A stretch of DNA of 64,000 bases from JBEKHT01 sp049511715 (GTDB lineage Bacteria > Chloroflexota > Anaerolineae > Anaerolineales > RBG-16-64-43). The stretch is from assembly GCA_049511715.1 (NCBI GenBank), contig JBEKXU010000014.1, positions 15,588-79,587 on the forward strand. The letters run 5' to 3'. The notes beneath the pieces are model-generated. The model was not told the DNA's origin. It worked only from the letters and a program-made list of their open reading frames with translations, and made no database searches. Made by a program: the position numbers and the translations under genes. Below are positions 17,750 through 26,556 of this stretch, one piece after another. Position 1 is the stretch's first letter. Each line of letters begins with the position of its first letter.

Positions 17750-17878
17750 TTAGGACTTCTCCTCCCCGCCGAAAGGCCACCAGGGGCGAAGGCGGCGCTC
17801 CCGCCAGTCGCCCCGGCTGGACACTTCGCTGTTCGCGGAAATATCGGTCATATCCGGGCGGTAGTGGATCCACGGCAC
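17750..17878 (-). CDS. Small 42-aa ORF directly upstream of ubiE
   Basis: A short frame read as starting VPWIHYRPDMTDISANS and ending RPWWPFGGEEKS. Support: GTG start preceded by GGGAGAGG, nearly all codons end in G or C (about 36 of 42), and its stop lies one base before the ubiE GTG. No family is recognised. The coding signal just upstream (about 17912-17999) is strong in another frame that begins with ATG at 17999, so a longer protein broken by a frameshift is an alternative. Confidence 0.45.
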   Translation of the reverse strand: MPWIHYRPDMTDISANSEVSSRGDWRERRLRPWWPFGGEEKS

Positions 17879-18126
17879 GATCCTCTCCCGATCGACAGGA
17901 ATCTGGGCGAGGGATGCGCCCGAACTTGAGCCAAAGGACCTGGCGGCCGAACAGCTCCAGCTCCCCGCTGATCGGGGGCGCGTCGGACAGAATCCTCATG
18001 GCAAGGAGTGATGGTGGCGGTCAGGATGACCACAACCTGGCAGAGTGTGCTTCCCCTTTGATAAACCACCTGTTATTCACGAAAAATGACTCAAGAAGAG
18101 GATGAGTCGCTACGATCCACGGATCG

Positions 18127-18513
18127 TCAGTGAATCTCTTCAACAAGCTCGATTTCGAGCACGGTATCCGCCCCTCTGCGGCCGCTGCGTCCCAGGCCGA
18201 ACAACTTCCTCATCAGGCCGTATTTCCGGTCGAGAAGCCGGTCGACCTTCGCCTTGACATCCGGATCGGCGTTCTCTCGCGCCTGCGCCGGAACCCAGGA
18301 TCCAACTAGGCGGCCGTTCATGCGGCAAGGAGCTACGTTCACCCTTCCGCTGCGGCGGATGCGTTTGACCTTGCCCGTGCTGGCTTGGGTGACGACATAA
18401 AGCAGATTGCCATCCTGGGCGAACCAGACAGGCGTTTGCACCCCCACGCCGTTCCGACGGAAGGTTTCGATATTGAGATAATTCTGACGAGCGAACGCAT
18501 CGGGCAAACTCAT
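18127..18513 (-). CDS. PPOX-class F420-dependent oxidoreductase family protein
   Basis: A 128-aa split-barrel flavin/F420-binding protein. The family pattern is visible: NIETFRRNGVGVQTPVWF, then LYVVTQASTGKVKRIRR, then VNVAPCRMNGR and the terminal DRKYGLMRKLFGL segment, as in the Rv2061-like group. The inner ATG at 18513 was chosen over 18519 because GAAAGGA is then 7 nt away. It lies inside the quinone/ABC block. An LLM-family F420-type enzyme elsewhere in the window supports the cell making F420. The substrate is unknown. Confidence 0.8.
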   Translation of the reverse strand: MSLPDAFARQNYLNIETFRRNGVGVQTPVWFAQDGNLLYVVTQASTGKVKRIRRSGRVNVAPCRMNGRLVGSWVPAQARENADPDVKAKVDRLLDRKYGLMRKLFGLGRSGRRGADTVLEIELVEEIH

Positions 18514-18854
18514 TGTCATTCCTTTCGGGATTCATAATGGCTAGGGTCCAATTCCCGTTGACGCGCTCGGGTTGGATCATTGCTTGGCCCGGGATGGTCC
18601 TTTCCATCCGAGGGACGAAGCGCGCGCAAGGGCTGCCATCCTCTTTGAGGACCCGCTCAGGCAGGGGGGGATCGTCAGACCACGCCTAGGGGTCAACAGC
18701 AGGCGGCGGGCAATCGGGGAATTAGTCTGTCTCACCAAGGACGCCTCCAGCAACCGTTTCCCCGACCCGCCTGGAAAGCCCTTCGGCAGGTTGCCGGGAC
18801 CGCAGGACCGGACGGGAACCTCCCCGCTCCGTCGCTGTGGGCGACCCCGCCACT
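18514..18854. other. 341-nt interval without a supported gene
   Basis: Lies between the ABC permease stop and the PPOX gene, both leftward. On the minus strand it contains GC-rich pairs that could fold (for example GGATGG/CCATCC at 18592-18609), but no known riboswitch core was recognised and no open frame looks coding. Confidence 0.45.
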
Positions 18855-19610
18855 TCAGGAGTTCTCCTCTTGGGCGGAGGGGAGCCAGGGGCAGAGCCTG
18901 CGCTCCAGCCAGTCCACTCCAAAATACAGGCCGAGGCCGAGAAGGCTCATCGCCAGGATGCCGGCATACATGGCGGGATAGTTGAACAGCGAGGAGCTGT
19001 TGATGAAGATGTAGTATCCCAGCCCGTAGCGGGTCGCGAAAAGTTCGGCCACATACAGCACCGCGACCGCCGTTCCGCTGGACTGTCTCACGGCGGTCAA
19101 GATCGCAGGCAGACTCGAGGGAAAGTAAATGAAATAGTAGAGCGCCCGTCGTCCGGCGCCCAGGCTGCGCACCGAAAGGAGCAATTCCGGGCGCAAGGCG
19201 GCGGCCTGGTCCCGGACCAGGACGATAATCTGAAAGAAGAGGATCAGGAAGATCACGGCAATCTTGGCGGTGTCTCCGATTCCGAAGAAGAGCAACAGGA
19301 CCGGGACCAGCACGACTTTGGGCACCGGATAGAGCAAGTAGATCATGGGGGAGACGATCCGGCTCAGGCTCCGGCTTTGGCCGAGAAGAACCCCTAGCGG
19401 CGCGGCCGTTGCCACCGCAAGCAGGATGCTGGCAACGACCCTCCAAAGGCTGGCCAGGAAATCCAGGCCGAGGTCGTGCGGGAGGGCCAGGACCAGAGCC
19501 TCCACCACCTGCCAAGGGGGGGGTAGGATGGGCGTGTTCGCAATCATCGAAAGGACCTGCCAGATCGCGCCCAGGCCCAAGGCCGCGAGCAACACCTGAA
19601 AGCGTCGCAT
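18855..19610 (-). CDS. ABC transporter permease, SsuC/TauC type
   Basis: A 251-aa permease of the BPD_transp_1 superfamily with about six membrane segments. The cytoplasmic coupling motif is visible in SVRSLGAGRRALYYFIYFP (EAA loop). The ATG at 19610 follows GGAGG. It is the third gene of a substrate-binding protein, ATPase, permease series typical of nitrate/sulfonate/taurine or vitamin-precursor importers. The substrate cannot be read from the sequence. Confidence 0.85.
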   Translation of the reverse strand: MRRFQVLLAALGLGAIWQVLSMIANTPILPPPWQVVEALVLALPHDLGLDFLASLWRVVASILLAVATAAPLGVLLGQSRSLSRIVSPMIYLLYPVPKVVLVPVLLLFFGIGDTAKIAVIFLILFFQIIVLVRDQAAALRPELLLSVRSLGAGRRALYYFIYFPSSLPAILTAVRQSSGTAVAVLYVAELFATRYGLGYYIFINSSSLFNYPAMYAGILAMSLLGLGLYFGVDWLERRLCPWLPSAQEENS

Positions 19611-19689
19611 AACCCTCCGAGTCCGCTTGGCCCAAGCCCTTAGCGAGGGGACTCTCCCCGCTCCCCAGCGATCCGCCCCTGGCCGTCGC

Positions 19690-20514
19690 CTACCCCGAGC
19701 CCTGGATGGCGGCGTCGAGCAGGCCCCGCAAGCGGCCACGCATCTCTCCGTAGGCCGGGTCCGAGCGATCGCGAACCCCGTGGCCCGCGGCGGGGTTGTC
19801 CAGCACCACCGCTTGCCGTTGGGGCGGCCGTCCCAAGAACAGGATCCGGCGACCCATGAAGGCGGCTTCCTCGATGCTGTGAGTAACCACCACAGAGGTC
19901 AATCCCTGCTCGGCCTGCAGGTCCAACATGAGCGACTGAAGCGACTCGCGCGTCGGCGCATCCAGGGAAGAAAACGGTTCGTCCATGAGCAGAAGGTCGG
20001 GCTGCAGCACCAGGGTTCTGGCAATGGCCGCGCGCTGGCGCTGGCCGCCCGACACCTGGGAGGGGTAGCGCGAGGCGAACTCCTCCAGGCCCAGGCGCTT
20101 CAGCCAGGAGTCGACCCGCGGCCAAATATCGCCGACCTGCTTCTCGTGGGGCGAGTGCAACCCGTCCGGGCCGTAGAAGGCCCGCACCCGCAATCCCAGG
20201 GCCGCGTTGGCCCGAAGGGAAGCCCACGGCAGAAGGCCATGGTCCTGGAGAATTAACCCCGTCCCCGGCCGAGGCCGCCGCAGGCCCTCGCCCCCCACCC
20301 GCAATTCTCCGCAACTGGGACAGATCAGCCCAGCGAGCAAGTAAAGCAACGTGGTCTTGCCACAGCCCGAGGGTCCGATCACCGCCCAAGTTTCACCGCG
20401 ATCGATCTGCCAACTAAATCCGTCGAAGACCTTTGCCCCGCCGGGATAGGCAAAGCAGAGATCGCTGGCCTCCACCATGCGGTCCCTGGACTGTCCAAGT
20501 CCCGGACGGAGCAT
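19690..20514 (-). CDS. ABC transporter ATP-binding protein, SsuB/TauB type
   Basis: A 274-aa ATPase with Walker A GPSGCGKTTLL, Q-loop ILQDHGLLPW, signature VSGGQRQRAAIARTL and Walker B LLLMDEPFSSLD. The ATG at 20514 has GGGGAG about 8 nt upstream and begins 21 nt after the substrate-binding protein stop; an ATG at 20478 with AGGGA upstream is an alternative that removes 12 residues. It powers the adjacent permease. Confidence 0.88.
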   Translation of the reverse strand: MLRPGLGQSRDRMVEASDLCFAYPGGAKVFDGFSWQIDRGETWAVIGPSGCGKTTLLYLLAGLICPSCGELRVGGEGLRRPRPGTGLILQDHGLLPWASLRANAALGLRVRAFYGPDGLHSPHEKQVGDIWPRVDSWLKRLGLEEFASRYPSQVSGGQRQRAAIARTLVLQPDLLLMDEPFSSLDAPTRESLQSLMLDLQAEQGLTSVVVTHSIEEAAFMGRRILFLGRPPQRQAVVLDNPAAGHGVRDRSDPAYGEMRGRLRGLLDAAIQGSG

Positions 20515-20535
20515 CCTCTCAACTCCCCGACGGCT

Positions 20536-21543
20536 TCAGGGCTGAGGCAGGTACGCCGCGGACACCGACGAGCTGTAGGGCACATCGGTATTGAGGAATC
20601 CCTTGCTTTTCTCCCATGCGATCACATCCTGCCACTGGGCTTCGCTCGGCACGGAGGCCAGGGGAAAGTCCGGCAGGGTGTACTTGCCCACCAACGCGGT
20701 GGACAACAGATTCTTGCTGACGAGAAGCGGGATCCATTTCTGCTTGTCGCCATTGATGTCGCGGACCGCCTCTTCGGTCGCCTTCAAGAAACCGCGCACG
20801 GCCTCCGGGTGCTGATCGATGAACGTCTTGGTGAAATCCAGTTCGCTATTCCCCAACTCCGGATACTGGCTGTCTGCCAGCACGGCATAGGCTCCCTGCG
20901 AAATGGCCACGGAGGCCAGCGGGTCGGGGATGGTGGCCGCCCCGGCCCGGCCCGAAACGAGCACCGCCATCCGATCCGAAATATTCGGGATATTGACTTC
21001 TTGAATGTCCTCCGGCCGGAACCCTTGTTTTTGGAGCATTCGCTCGGTTACATACTGAATAACCGTTGCCTGGGAAACCGCAATGGGCACACCCCGCAGG
21101 TCGGCCACGCTGTGGATGCCGCTGTTCTTCCCTGCCAGGATGCGATAGTCAGGATAGGTCGAGGTGGCCACCCGCCCAAAGCGCACGATGATCAGGACGG
21201 GGCCGTTCTTGTTCATCAGTGAAGTCGAGACCATATCGGTGATGCCCGCATCCAGTTGACCCGAGACGAAGAGCTGGTCCCTCGCCGCGGAGGAGGCCAC
21301 TGGCACGTACTGAATTCGAATGCCCTGAGCGGCAAAGTATCCCTGTGAGTCGGCGACATAGGTAGGCAGGGACTCAAGGATCGGCAGGATCGAGACGCGG
21401 ATGGTGATGGGCGGCTGGGTCGCTTGACTTCCCGCGCCAGCAACCTGCGGGGCCCCGGCCTGGCCGGCGCCGCAGGCCGCCAAGGCCAGGTTCAGCGTGA
21501 GGATCACAGCAATCAGGGTGCTGCGGCCTTGAGGGAATTTCAT
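20536..21543 (-). CDS. ABC transporter substrate-binding lipoprotein, NMT1/SsuA-like
   Basis: A 335-aa lipoprotein precursor: signal peptide with lipobox LALAAC, modified cysteine C24. The mature part reads as an NMT1/THI5-like periplasmic binding fold (ADSQGYFAAQGIRIQYVPV, then DLRGVPIAVSQATVIQYV). Members bind sulfonates, nitrate, thiamine or riboflavin precursors. It sits between mqnP-like and transporter genes within a quinone cluster, which does not settle the ligand. The start has a strong AGGAGGAG site. Confidence 0.85.
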   Translation of the reverse strand: MKFPQGRSTLIAVILTLNLALAACGAGQAGAPQVAGAGSQATQPPITIRVSILPILESLPTYVADSQGYFAAQGIRIQYVPVASSAARDQLFVSGQLDAGITDMVSTSLMNKNGPVLIIVRFGRVATSTYPDYRILAGKNSGIHSVADLRGVPIAVSQATVIQYVTERMLQKQGFRPEDIQEVNIPNISDRMAVLVSGRAGAATIPDPLASVAISQGAYAVLADSQYPELGNSELDFTKTFIDQHPEAVRGFLKATEEAVRDINGDKQKWIPLLVSKNLLSTALVGKYTLPDFPLASVPSEAQWQDVIAWEKSKGFLNTDVPYSSSVSAAYLPQP

Positions 21544-21596
21544 CGATCTCCTCCTGGGCTGGACGACCTCCGCCGCCAGCCCGAATGCCTTCCCCG

Positions 21597-22463
21597 CTAG
21601 TGAACTAGGTATACGGCCAGCACGGCCACCAGGAGCGTCAGGCTAATATAACCATTGACATTGAAGAAAGCTAGGTTGATCCTGCTCAGGTCCGAGGGCC
21701 GAATCAGCGAGTGCTCGTAAAACAGCAGGGCGATCACCGCCAGAAGGCCCAGCCAGTAGATCCAGCCGAGAGAGGCCCACACGCCCAGCACCAGCAGCAG
21801 GGCCACGGCCAGGGCGTGGCTGAAATCAGAGACGCGCAACGCAACCGGGATGCCGTAGCGGGCCGCTAAAGAGTGCAACCCTTGCTGCTGGTCGAAAACA
21901 TAATCGGCGCATCCATAGATCGCATCCACCCCGCCCATCCAAAGGGTGACGGTCAGCAACAGGATCCAAGCGGGAAGATCCCGCGCGGTGAAAAGCGAAT
22001 TGCGCTCCCCGACCCAGGCCCCAAGCGGTGCCAGTCCGTCCACAAAACCCATGGCGAAGTGAGAAAGCCAAGTAAATCGTTTGGTAAAGGAGTAACCGAT
22101 CAGGATCGCGTAGGCCGCCGGCAAGAGCCGAAGAGGCAAAGAGCCAAGCCTCCAAGCCGCCACGCCGAGAACAGCGGCGGAAACTCCCAAGGCCAACCAG
22201 GCCACCCAAGGCCTGAGCAGGCCTGTCGAGAGCGGCCAATTCTTTGTTCTCGGATTGATCCGATCAAATTGCAGGTCGATCAACCGGTTTCCGCCCATCC
22301 CGAACGTGCGGGCGGCCACCATGGCCACCGTGATCCACAGGGCTTGGTACACGCTGGGCCATCCCTTGGCGGCCAGGACCATGCCGACGTAAGCAAAGGG
22401 CAGGGCAAAGACGGTGTGCTCAAACTTGATCATCTCCAGGAAGGTGCGTGCTTGCCGCAACAT
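21597..22463 (-). CDS. mqnP: UbiA-family polyprenyltransferase, MqnP-like
   Basis: A 288-aa integral membrane prenyltransferase with about eight membrane helices. Both Asp-rich motifs are present: N59-x3-D63-x3-D67 (in GGNRLIDLQFDRINPRT) and DAIYGCADYVFDQQ later. The N-terminal FLEMIKFEHTVFALPFAY is typical of MqnP of the futalosine menaquinone pathway. It would attach a polyprenyl chain to the naphthoate precursor. It lies 54 nt before the binding-protein gene and after ubiD. Confidence 0.85.
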   Translation of the reverse strand: MLRQARTFLEMIKFEHTVFALPFAYVGMVLAAKGWPSVYQALWITVAMVAARTFGMGGNRLIDLQFDRINPRTKNWPLSTGLLRPWVAWLALGVSAAVLGVAAWRLGSLPLRLLPAAYAILIGYSFTKRFTWLSHFAMGFVDGLAPLGAWVGERNSLFTARDLPAWILLLTVTLWMGGVDAIYGCADYVFDQQQGLHSLAARYGIPVALRVSDFSHALAVALLLVLGVWASLGWIYWLGLLAVIALLFYEHSLIRPSDLSRINLAFFNVNGYISLTLLVAVLAVYLVH

Positions 22464-22629
22464 GCCTCGATGTCTCTCCGGTCCCTCTCAAGCAAGAGTC
22501 TCAGCCCCGGTTGGCCCAGCCATATCTTTCGCCCGCCAGCGACATCCTGGGGTTTGGAAAGCCTTGGACAACGATTTCATTATTAAATGCAGCAATAGAG
22601 AATTGTGCTATTTCTGTGGCGAGGCGAAC

Positions 22630-24093
22630 TCACAATCCCAAGGCATCCCAAAGTTGGTCTATGCGTTCCTTCACGTCGAGGGACATCTCCACCTTCTTTG
22701 GCCAGGGACGCGAGTGGCCTTCCTCGGGTCCCTTGGCGGTCGCGTCGATGCCGATCTTCCCCCCAAAGGAATGCAGAACCGCGGAATGATCGAGGTGATC
22801 CAACGGTCCTTCCACGATCTCGACATCCGCTTTCCAGTCCACGTCCCCCAGGGCGTGCCAAGCCACTTCCCGCAGATTGTGCACATCCACCGTCTCATCG
22901 ACGACAAGGAGCGCTTTGGCCAGCATCATCAAACCCATTCCCCAAAGGCCGTACATAACCTTGCGCGCCTGGCCCGGGTATCTCTTGCGGATCGAAACGA
23001 TCACCAAGTTGTGGAAGATTCCCTCGGCGGGCATGTTGATCTCGACGATTTCCGGAAGGAAGATGCGAATCAGCGGCAAGAACAGTCGTTCGGTCGCTTT
23101 TCCCATCCACGCGTCCTCCATTGGAGGCACGCCAACCACGGTGGCGGGGTAGATCGGGTCCCGCCGATGGGTCACGGCCGTAACGTGAAAGACCGGGAAT
23201 GGCTCCGAAGGGGTGTAGTAGCCGGTATGATCCCCAAACGGCCCTTCCAGGCGATGTTCACGAGGGTCGACATAGCCCTCGATGACGAATTCGGACTCCG
23301 CGGGGGCCTCCAGTGGCTGGCTGACGCAGGGGACCATTTCGATTGGCTTGCCCCGCAACCACCCCGCCAGCAGGTACTCGTCGATGTTGGGGGGCAGTGG
23401 AGCCGAGGCGCACCACATCGCGGTCGGATCGCCTCCCAGTGCCACGGCCGACGGGATTTTTTCGGACCCCATCCAGTGGGCTTCACGTTCATGTTCGGCC
23501 CCCCCTTTGTGCCTCTGCCAGTGCACAAGCAGGGTGCGCTCATCGACAACCTGAAGACGATACAGGCCGACGTTTCTCACCCCCGTCGCCGGGTCGCGGG
23601 TAATCACCTGGGGAAGAGTGAGAAATCGACCGGCATCCTCGGGCCAACACTTTAGCACCGGGAGGCTCTCCAGCGTGGGCTGCTCTTTCTCGACCACCTC
23701 CTGGCAGGGCGCCCGGCCGATCAGTCGCGGTCGGGGAGCGATCGACTGCAACAGCCCAAGCAACCCGGATGCTCGCCCCATGAGCCCCCCAACCCCGGAA
23801 GGCACACGGAGATCGAGAAGGGTACCCAGCTTCTCGGTCAACTCGTCCAGGTCGCCCACTCCCAGGGCCCAGGCCATGCGCTGAGGGTGGCCGAACAGAT
23901 TGATCGCCACTGGCACGGAAAAGCCCTGCACCTTTTCGAAGAGCAGGGCTTTGTTGCGCTCGAGGGGACCTTTGCTCACCCGGTCGACAATCTCGGTGAT
24001 CTCCAGGTCCCGCGAGACAGGGGTCTGCAACCGCGCCAGGTGACCCTGCTTCTCCAGAAGTTCCAGAAATTCCCTCAAATTGGTCGTCGCCAT
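22630..24093 (-). CDS. ubiD: UbiD-family decarboxylase (MqnL-like)
   Basis: A 487-aa UbiD-family enzyme that uses prenylated FMN to decarboxylate aromatic acids. Family segments are visible: NLREFLELLEKQGHL at the N-terminus, VVGVPPMEDAWMGKATERL near 310-330, and the C-terminal VVDETVDVHNLREVAWHALG. Together with the mqnP-like and ubiE genes it most likely acts in menaquinone synthesis. No ubiX was found in the window. The ATG at 24093 follows a TATAAT box by 29 nt. Confidence 0.87.
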   Translation of the reverse strand: MATTNLREFLELLEKQGHLARLQTPVSRDLEITEIVDRVSKGPLERNKALLFEKVQGFSVPVAINLFGHPQRMAWALGVGDLDELTEKLGTLLDLRVPSGVGGLMGRASGLLGLLQSIAPRPRLIGRAPCQEVVEKEQPTLESLPVLKCWPEDAGRFLTLPQVITRDPATGVRNVGLYRLQVVDERTLLVHWQRHKGGAEHEREAHWMGSEKIPSAVALGGDPTAMWCASAPLPPNIDEYLLAGWLRGKPIEMVPCVSQPLEAPAESEFVIEGYVDPREHRLEGPFGDHTGYYTPSEPFPVFHVTAVTHRRDPIYPATVVGVPPMEDAWMGKATERLFLPLIRIFLPEIVEINMPAEGIFHNLVIVSIRKRYPGQARKVMYGLWGMGLMMLAKALLVVDETVDVHNLREVAWHALGDVDWKADVEIVEGPLDHLDHSAVLHSFGGKIGIDATAKGPEEGHSRPWPKKVEMSLDVKERIDQLWDALGL

Positions 24094-24122
24094 GACCCAC
24101 CTGCGGGGAGGACGGAGCGCGG

Positions 24123-24128
24123 ATTATA
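24123..24128 (-). promoter_or_regulatory. -10 box (TATAAT) for the ubiD-led block
   Basis: A perfect TATAAT on the minus strand, 29 nt before the ubiD ATG, in the 62-nt gap to rlmB. It could drive ubiD, mqnP-like and the transporter genes. Confidence 0.5.
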
Positions 24129-24155
24129 CCATCCGCAGCTTGAACACAGCGAAAA

Positions 24156-24929
24156 TCAAGCACCAGCGCCTGCTTGGCGGTCCCGCTCCAACCTCATTCG
24201 GCGGGCGTGCCAAACCGCGTAGAGGGCCAGGGAGCCCGCCACGCCCGCGTTCAGCGAGTCCACATGGCCTCGCATGGGGATGCGGATCCTGCGGTCGCAC
24301 TCCTTCTGCACCAGGCTGCGCAATCCCCCTGCCTCGTTGCCAACAACAAGAGCAATCGGAGTTGATAAGTCGACTTCCTCGATCCCTTGGCCGCCTGCCC
24401 CCGATTCGAGGCCGACGACCCACAGCCCCTGCTCCTTGAGCCGAGGAATGGATTGAGCCAGGTTCGCCTGAGCGACCTGCAGGTGCTCACTGGCCCCCGC
24501 CGAAGCATTGGACACGGCCGGGGTTATTCCGGCCGCCCGGCGGGGAGGAATCAGAACCCCGCAGACGCCGACGGCATCGGCGGTGCGCAGCAACGTCCCA
24601 AGGTTCTGGGGATCCTGCAGTTGGTCTAGGACCAGCAGGCAGGCGGGCTCCCCGGATTCCGGTGCGGAACTCAGAATCTCGCTCAGATCGACATAGGGGT
24701 AGGGGCTGCATTCCAGAGCCAGCCCCTGATCGATTCCCTGCAGCCACCCCAAATCGCTGCGCCGGCAGGCCTCCACCGGCAGACTTGCCCTGCTGGCCAG
24801 CTCACGAATCTCTTCGAGCACAGGTTTAGGGCGGTTTTCAACCGCGATCAGCAGTCGGAAGAAATGCCTGCGGTTGGCTCGCAAGGCTTCGCGCACCGCC
24901 TGGCGCCCATACAGCCACTCGTGTTTCAC
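24156..24929 (-). CDS. rlmB: 23S rRNA 2'-O-methyltransferase RlmB / TrmH (SpoU) family
   Basis: A 257-aa SPOUT methyltransferase. N-terminal substrate-binding domain begins KHEWLYGRQAVREALRA; the knot motifs are DQLQDPQNLGTLLRTADAVG, IALVVGNEAGGLRSLV and PMRGHVDSLNAGVAGSLALY. It would methylate a guanosine ribose in 23S rRNA. The GTG at 24929 was chosen because it gives family length and has GAGG 6 nt upstream; an ATG at 24974 is the alternative. The start codon lies inside a parS-like site. It is the last gene after cysS. Confidence 0.87.
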   Translation of the reverse strand: MKHEWLYGRQAVREALRANRRHFFRLLIAVENRPKPVLEEIRELASRASLPVEACRRSDLGWLQGIDQGLALECSPYPYVDLSEILSSAPESGEPACLLVLDQLQDPQNLGTLLRTADAVGVCGVLIPPRRAAGITPAVSNASAGASEHLQVAQANLAQSIPRLKEQGLWVVGLESGAGGQGIEEVDLSTPIALVVGNEAGGLRSLVQKECDRRIRIPMRGHVDSLNAGVAGSLALYAVWHARRMRLERDRQAGAGA

Positions 24930-24937
24930 GTGAAACC
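24922..24937. promoter_or_regulatory. parS-like ParB-binding site
   Basis: The 16-bp stretch TGTTTCACGTGAAACC matches the bacterial parS consensus TGTTTCACGTGAAACA at 15 of 16 positions, with the palindromic core GTTTCACGTGAAAC intact. It overlaps the proposed GTG start of rlmB. Confidence 0.8.
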
Positions 24938-24982
24938 TCGCCGCCCCCGCCACTGCGGGGCTGTCCTGCCACATCCCCCGGC

Positions 24983-26464
24983 TCAGACTGGCTCTCCGGG
25001 GGCCTCCGTTCCGCCTTCCGAAAAGCCACCGATTCTCCAGCTTGTGCCTGTCTTGCCGTCCTCCAGGAGGACTCCCAAGCCGGCCAACCGCTGGCGGATG
25101 GCGTCTGCCTGCACCCAATCCTTGCGCTGGCGGGCTTCCGCGCGCAGGTCGATGAGCAGGCAGATCAGTTCGGCCTCCCTCTGGGGAAAGACATCTCCGG
25201 AGCGGGGCAAGAGCCCCAGCACCCCTCCAACAATTTCGGCATAGAAGTCCAGGATCTTTTGCAGGTCAGTCCCCCCCATGGGATGCTTGGCGGCCAAGGC
25301 CGTGTTGAGGTCCCGAGTCACCTCATAAAGGACCGCCAGCGCCGCCGGGGCATTGAAATCTCCGTCCATGGCCTCTTCAAAGCGCTGCCCGGCCTCCTTC
25401 AGGTAGCCCTCGATCGTGTCGCTCGACTGGTCCGGCAGGTTGGGTTGCCTGAGAGCATCCTGGACCAGCCGAAAGGGAACCATCAGCCTCTCCCAGCCCT
25501 TCTGGGCGGAGCTCAAGGCCTCCTCCGAGAAATCCACGGGGCTGCGGTACTGGCTGGTGAGCACGAAGGTGCGAATGGCCTGGGGGCTGTACTTGCGCAA
25601 GGCCTCCTTGATCGTGACAAAGTTGCCCAGGCTCTTGCTCATCTTGACCCCATTGATGGTCAGGGAGCCGACCAACAGCCAATAGCGGGCAAAGGGTTTG
25701 CCATTGGCCGCTTCGGACTGGGCGATTTCGCACTCGTTGTGCGGGAAGATGTTGTCCACCCCGCCCCCATGGATGTCAAAGGTTTCTCCCAGGTACTTCG
25801 TGGACATCGCTGAGCACTCGATATGCCAGCCGGGATAACCCCAACCCCAAGGCGAGGGCCAGCGCAGGATATGTTCCGGCTCTGCCTTCTTCCAAAGTGC
25901 AAAATCCTCCGGCTGGCGCTTGTCCTCCCGCACGCTCATCCGCACCCCCTCTTCCTGCTCCTCCAGATTCCTGCCCGAAAGTTTGCCGTACCCGGGGAAG
26001 GAACGGACATCGAAGTAGACCGAGTCGCCCGCCACATAGGCGTGGCCCTTCTCCAGCAGGCGTTGGATCATCTCGATCTGCTCCGGGATATGTGCGGAGG
26101 CCCGGGGGGAGATGTCGGGCCGCAGAACCCCCAGGGCGTCCATGTCCTCGAAATAGGAACGCATGTAGCGCTCCACCAGTTCCATCGGCTGCAGGTTTTG
26201 TCGCGCGGCCCCCTTGAGGATACGATCCTCGCCCGTATCGAGCAGGTGCCCCACGTCGGTGATGTTCTGGACGTAGCGAACTTGGTATCCCAAGTGCCGT
26301 AGGTAGCGCACCATGACATCAAAGCAGATGTAGGTTTTGGCATGGCCAACGTGAGCGTAGTCCTGAACCGTCGGCCCGCATACATACATGTGCACTCGGC
26401 CTTCGGCCAGCGGGGTGAAGGGTTCCAGCTTGCGGGTGAGAACGTTGTAAAGCGTGAGGGCCAT
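24983..26464 (-). CDS. cysS: Cysteinyl-tRNA synthetase
   Basis: A 493-aa class I aminoacyl-tRNA synthetase that charges tRNA-Cys. The HIGH motif is HVGH (39-42) after the zinc cysteine in YVCGPTVQDYAHVGH, and the KMSKS loop is read in KMSKSLGN near residue 270. Length and the C-terminal DALR-like helices match CysS. AGGAGG lies 4 nt before the ATG. It lies between a yacL-like gene and rlmB, a neighbourhood common in Firmicutes and Chloroflexota. Confidence 0.95.
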   Translation of the reverse strand: MALTLYNVLTRKLEPFTPLAEGRVHMYVCGPTVQDYAHVGHAKTYICFDVMVRYLRHLGYQVRYVQNITDVGHLLDTGEDRILKGAARQNLQPMELVERYMRSYFEDMDALGVLRPDISPRASAHIPEQIEMIQRLLEKGHAYVAGDSVYFDVRSFPGYGKLSGRNLEEQEEGVRMSVREDKRQPEDFALWKKAEPEHILRWPSPWGWGYPGWHIECSAMSTKYLGETFDIHGGGVDNIFPHNECEIAQSEAANGKPFARYWLLVGSLTINGVKMSKSLGNFVTIKEALRKYSPQAIRTFVLTSQYRSPVDFSEEALSSAQKGWERLMVPFRLVQDALRQPNLPDQSSDTIEGYLKEAGQRFEEAMDGDFNAPAALAVLYEVTRDLNTALAAKHPMGGTDLQKILDFYAEIVGGVLGLLPRSGDVFPQREAELICLLIDLRAEARQRKDWVQADAIRQRLAGLGVLLEDGKTGTSWRIGGFSEGGTEAPGEPV

Positions 26465-26556
26465 TGAGCCTCCTGAGCCCTGCGGGAAGCGGGCGGGCCA
26501 TTTCGGGTGCCCCCGGGAAGGCGGCCGGGCAAACTGTCTTCCGGCGCGGGCCCGGA

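Noticed and set aside
17745..17999. 84-codon minus-strand frame whose stop overlaps the ubiE start
   Set aside because: Only its first about 29 codons show a coding signal; the rest competes with the better-supported 42-aa frame.
18514..18854. possible SAM- or cobalamin-type riboswitch (a CCCGGCAACC-like segment on the minus strand)
   Set aside because: Only this short piece resembles a riboswitch core; the other conserved helices and loops were not found, and the downstream gene does not fit.
18577..19635. 352-codon minus-strand frame over the ABC permease
   Set aside because: Out-of-frame shadow: Pro/Arg/Gly-rich with no membrane segments, while the permease frame is clear.
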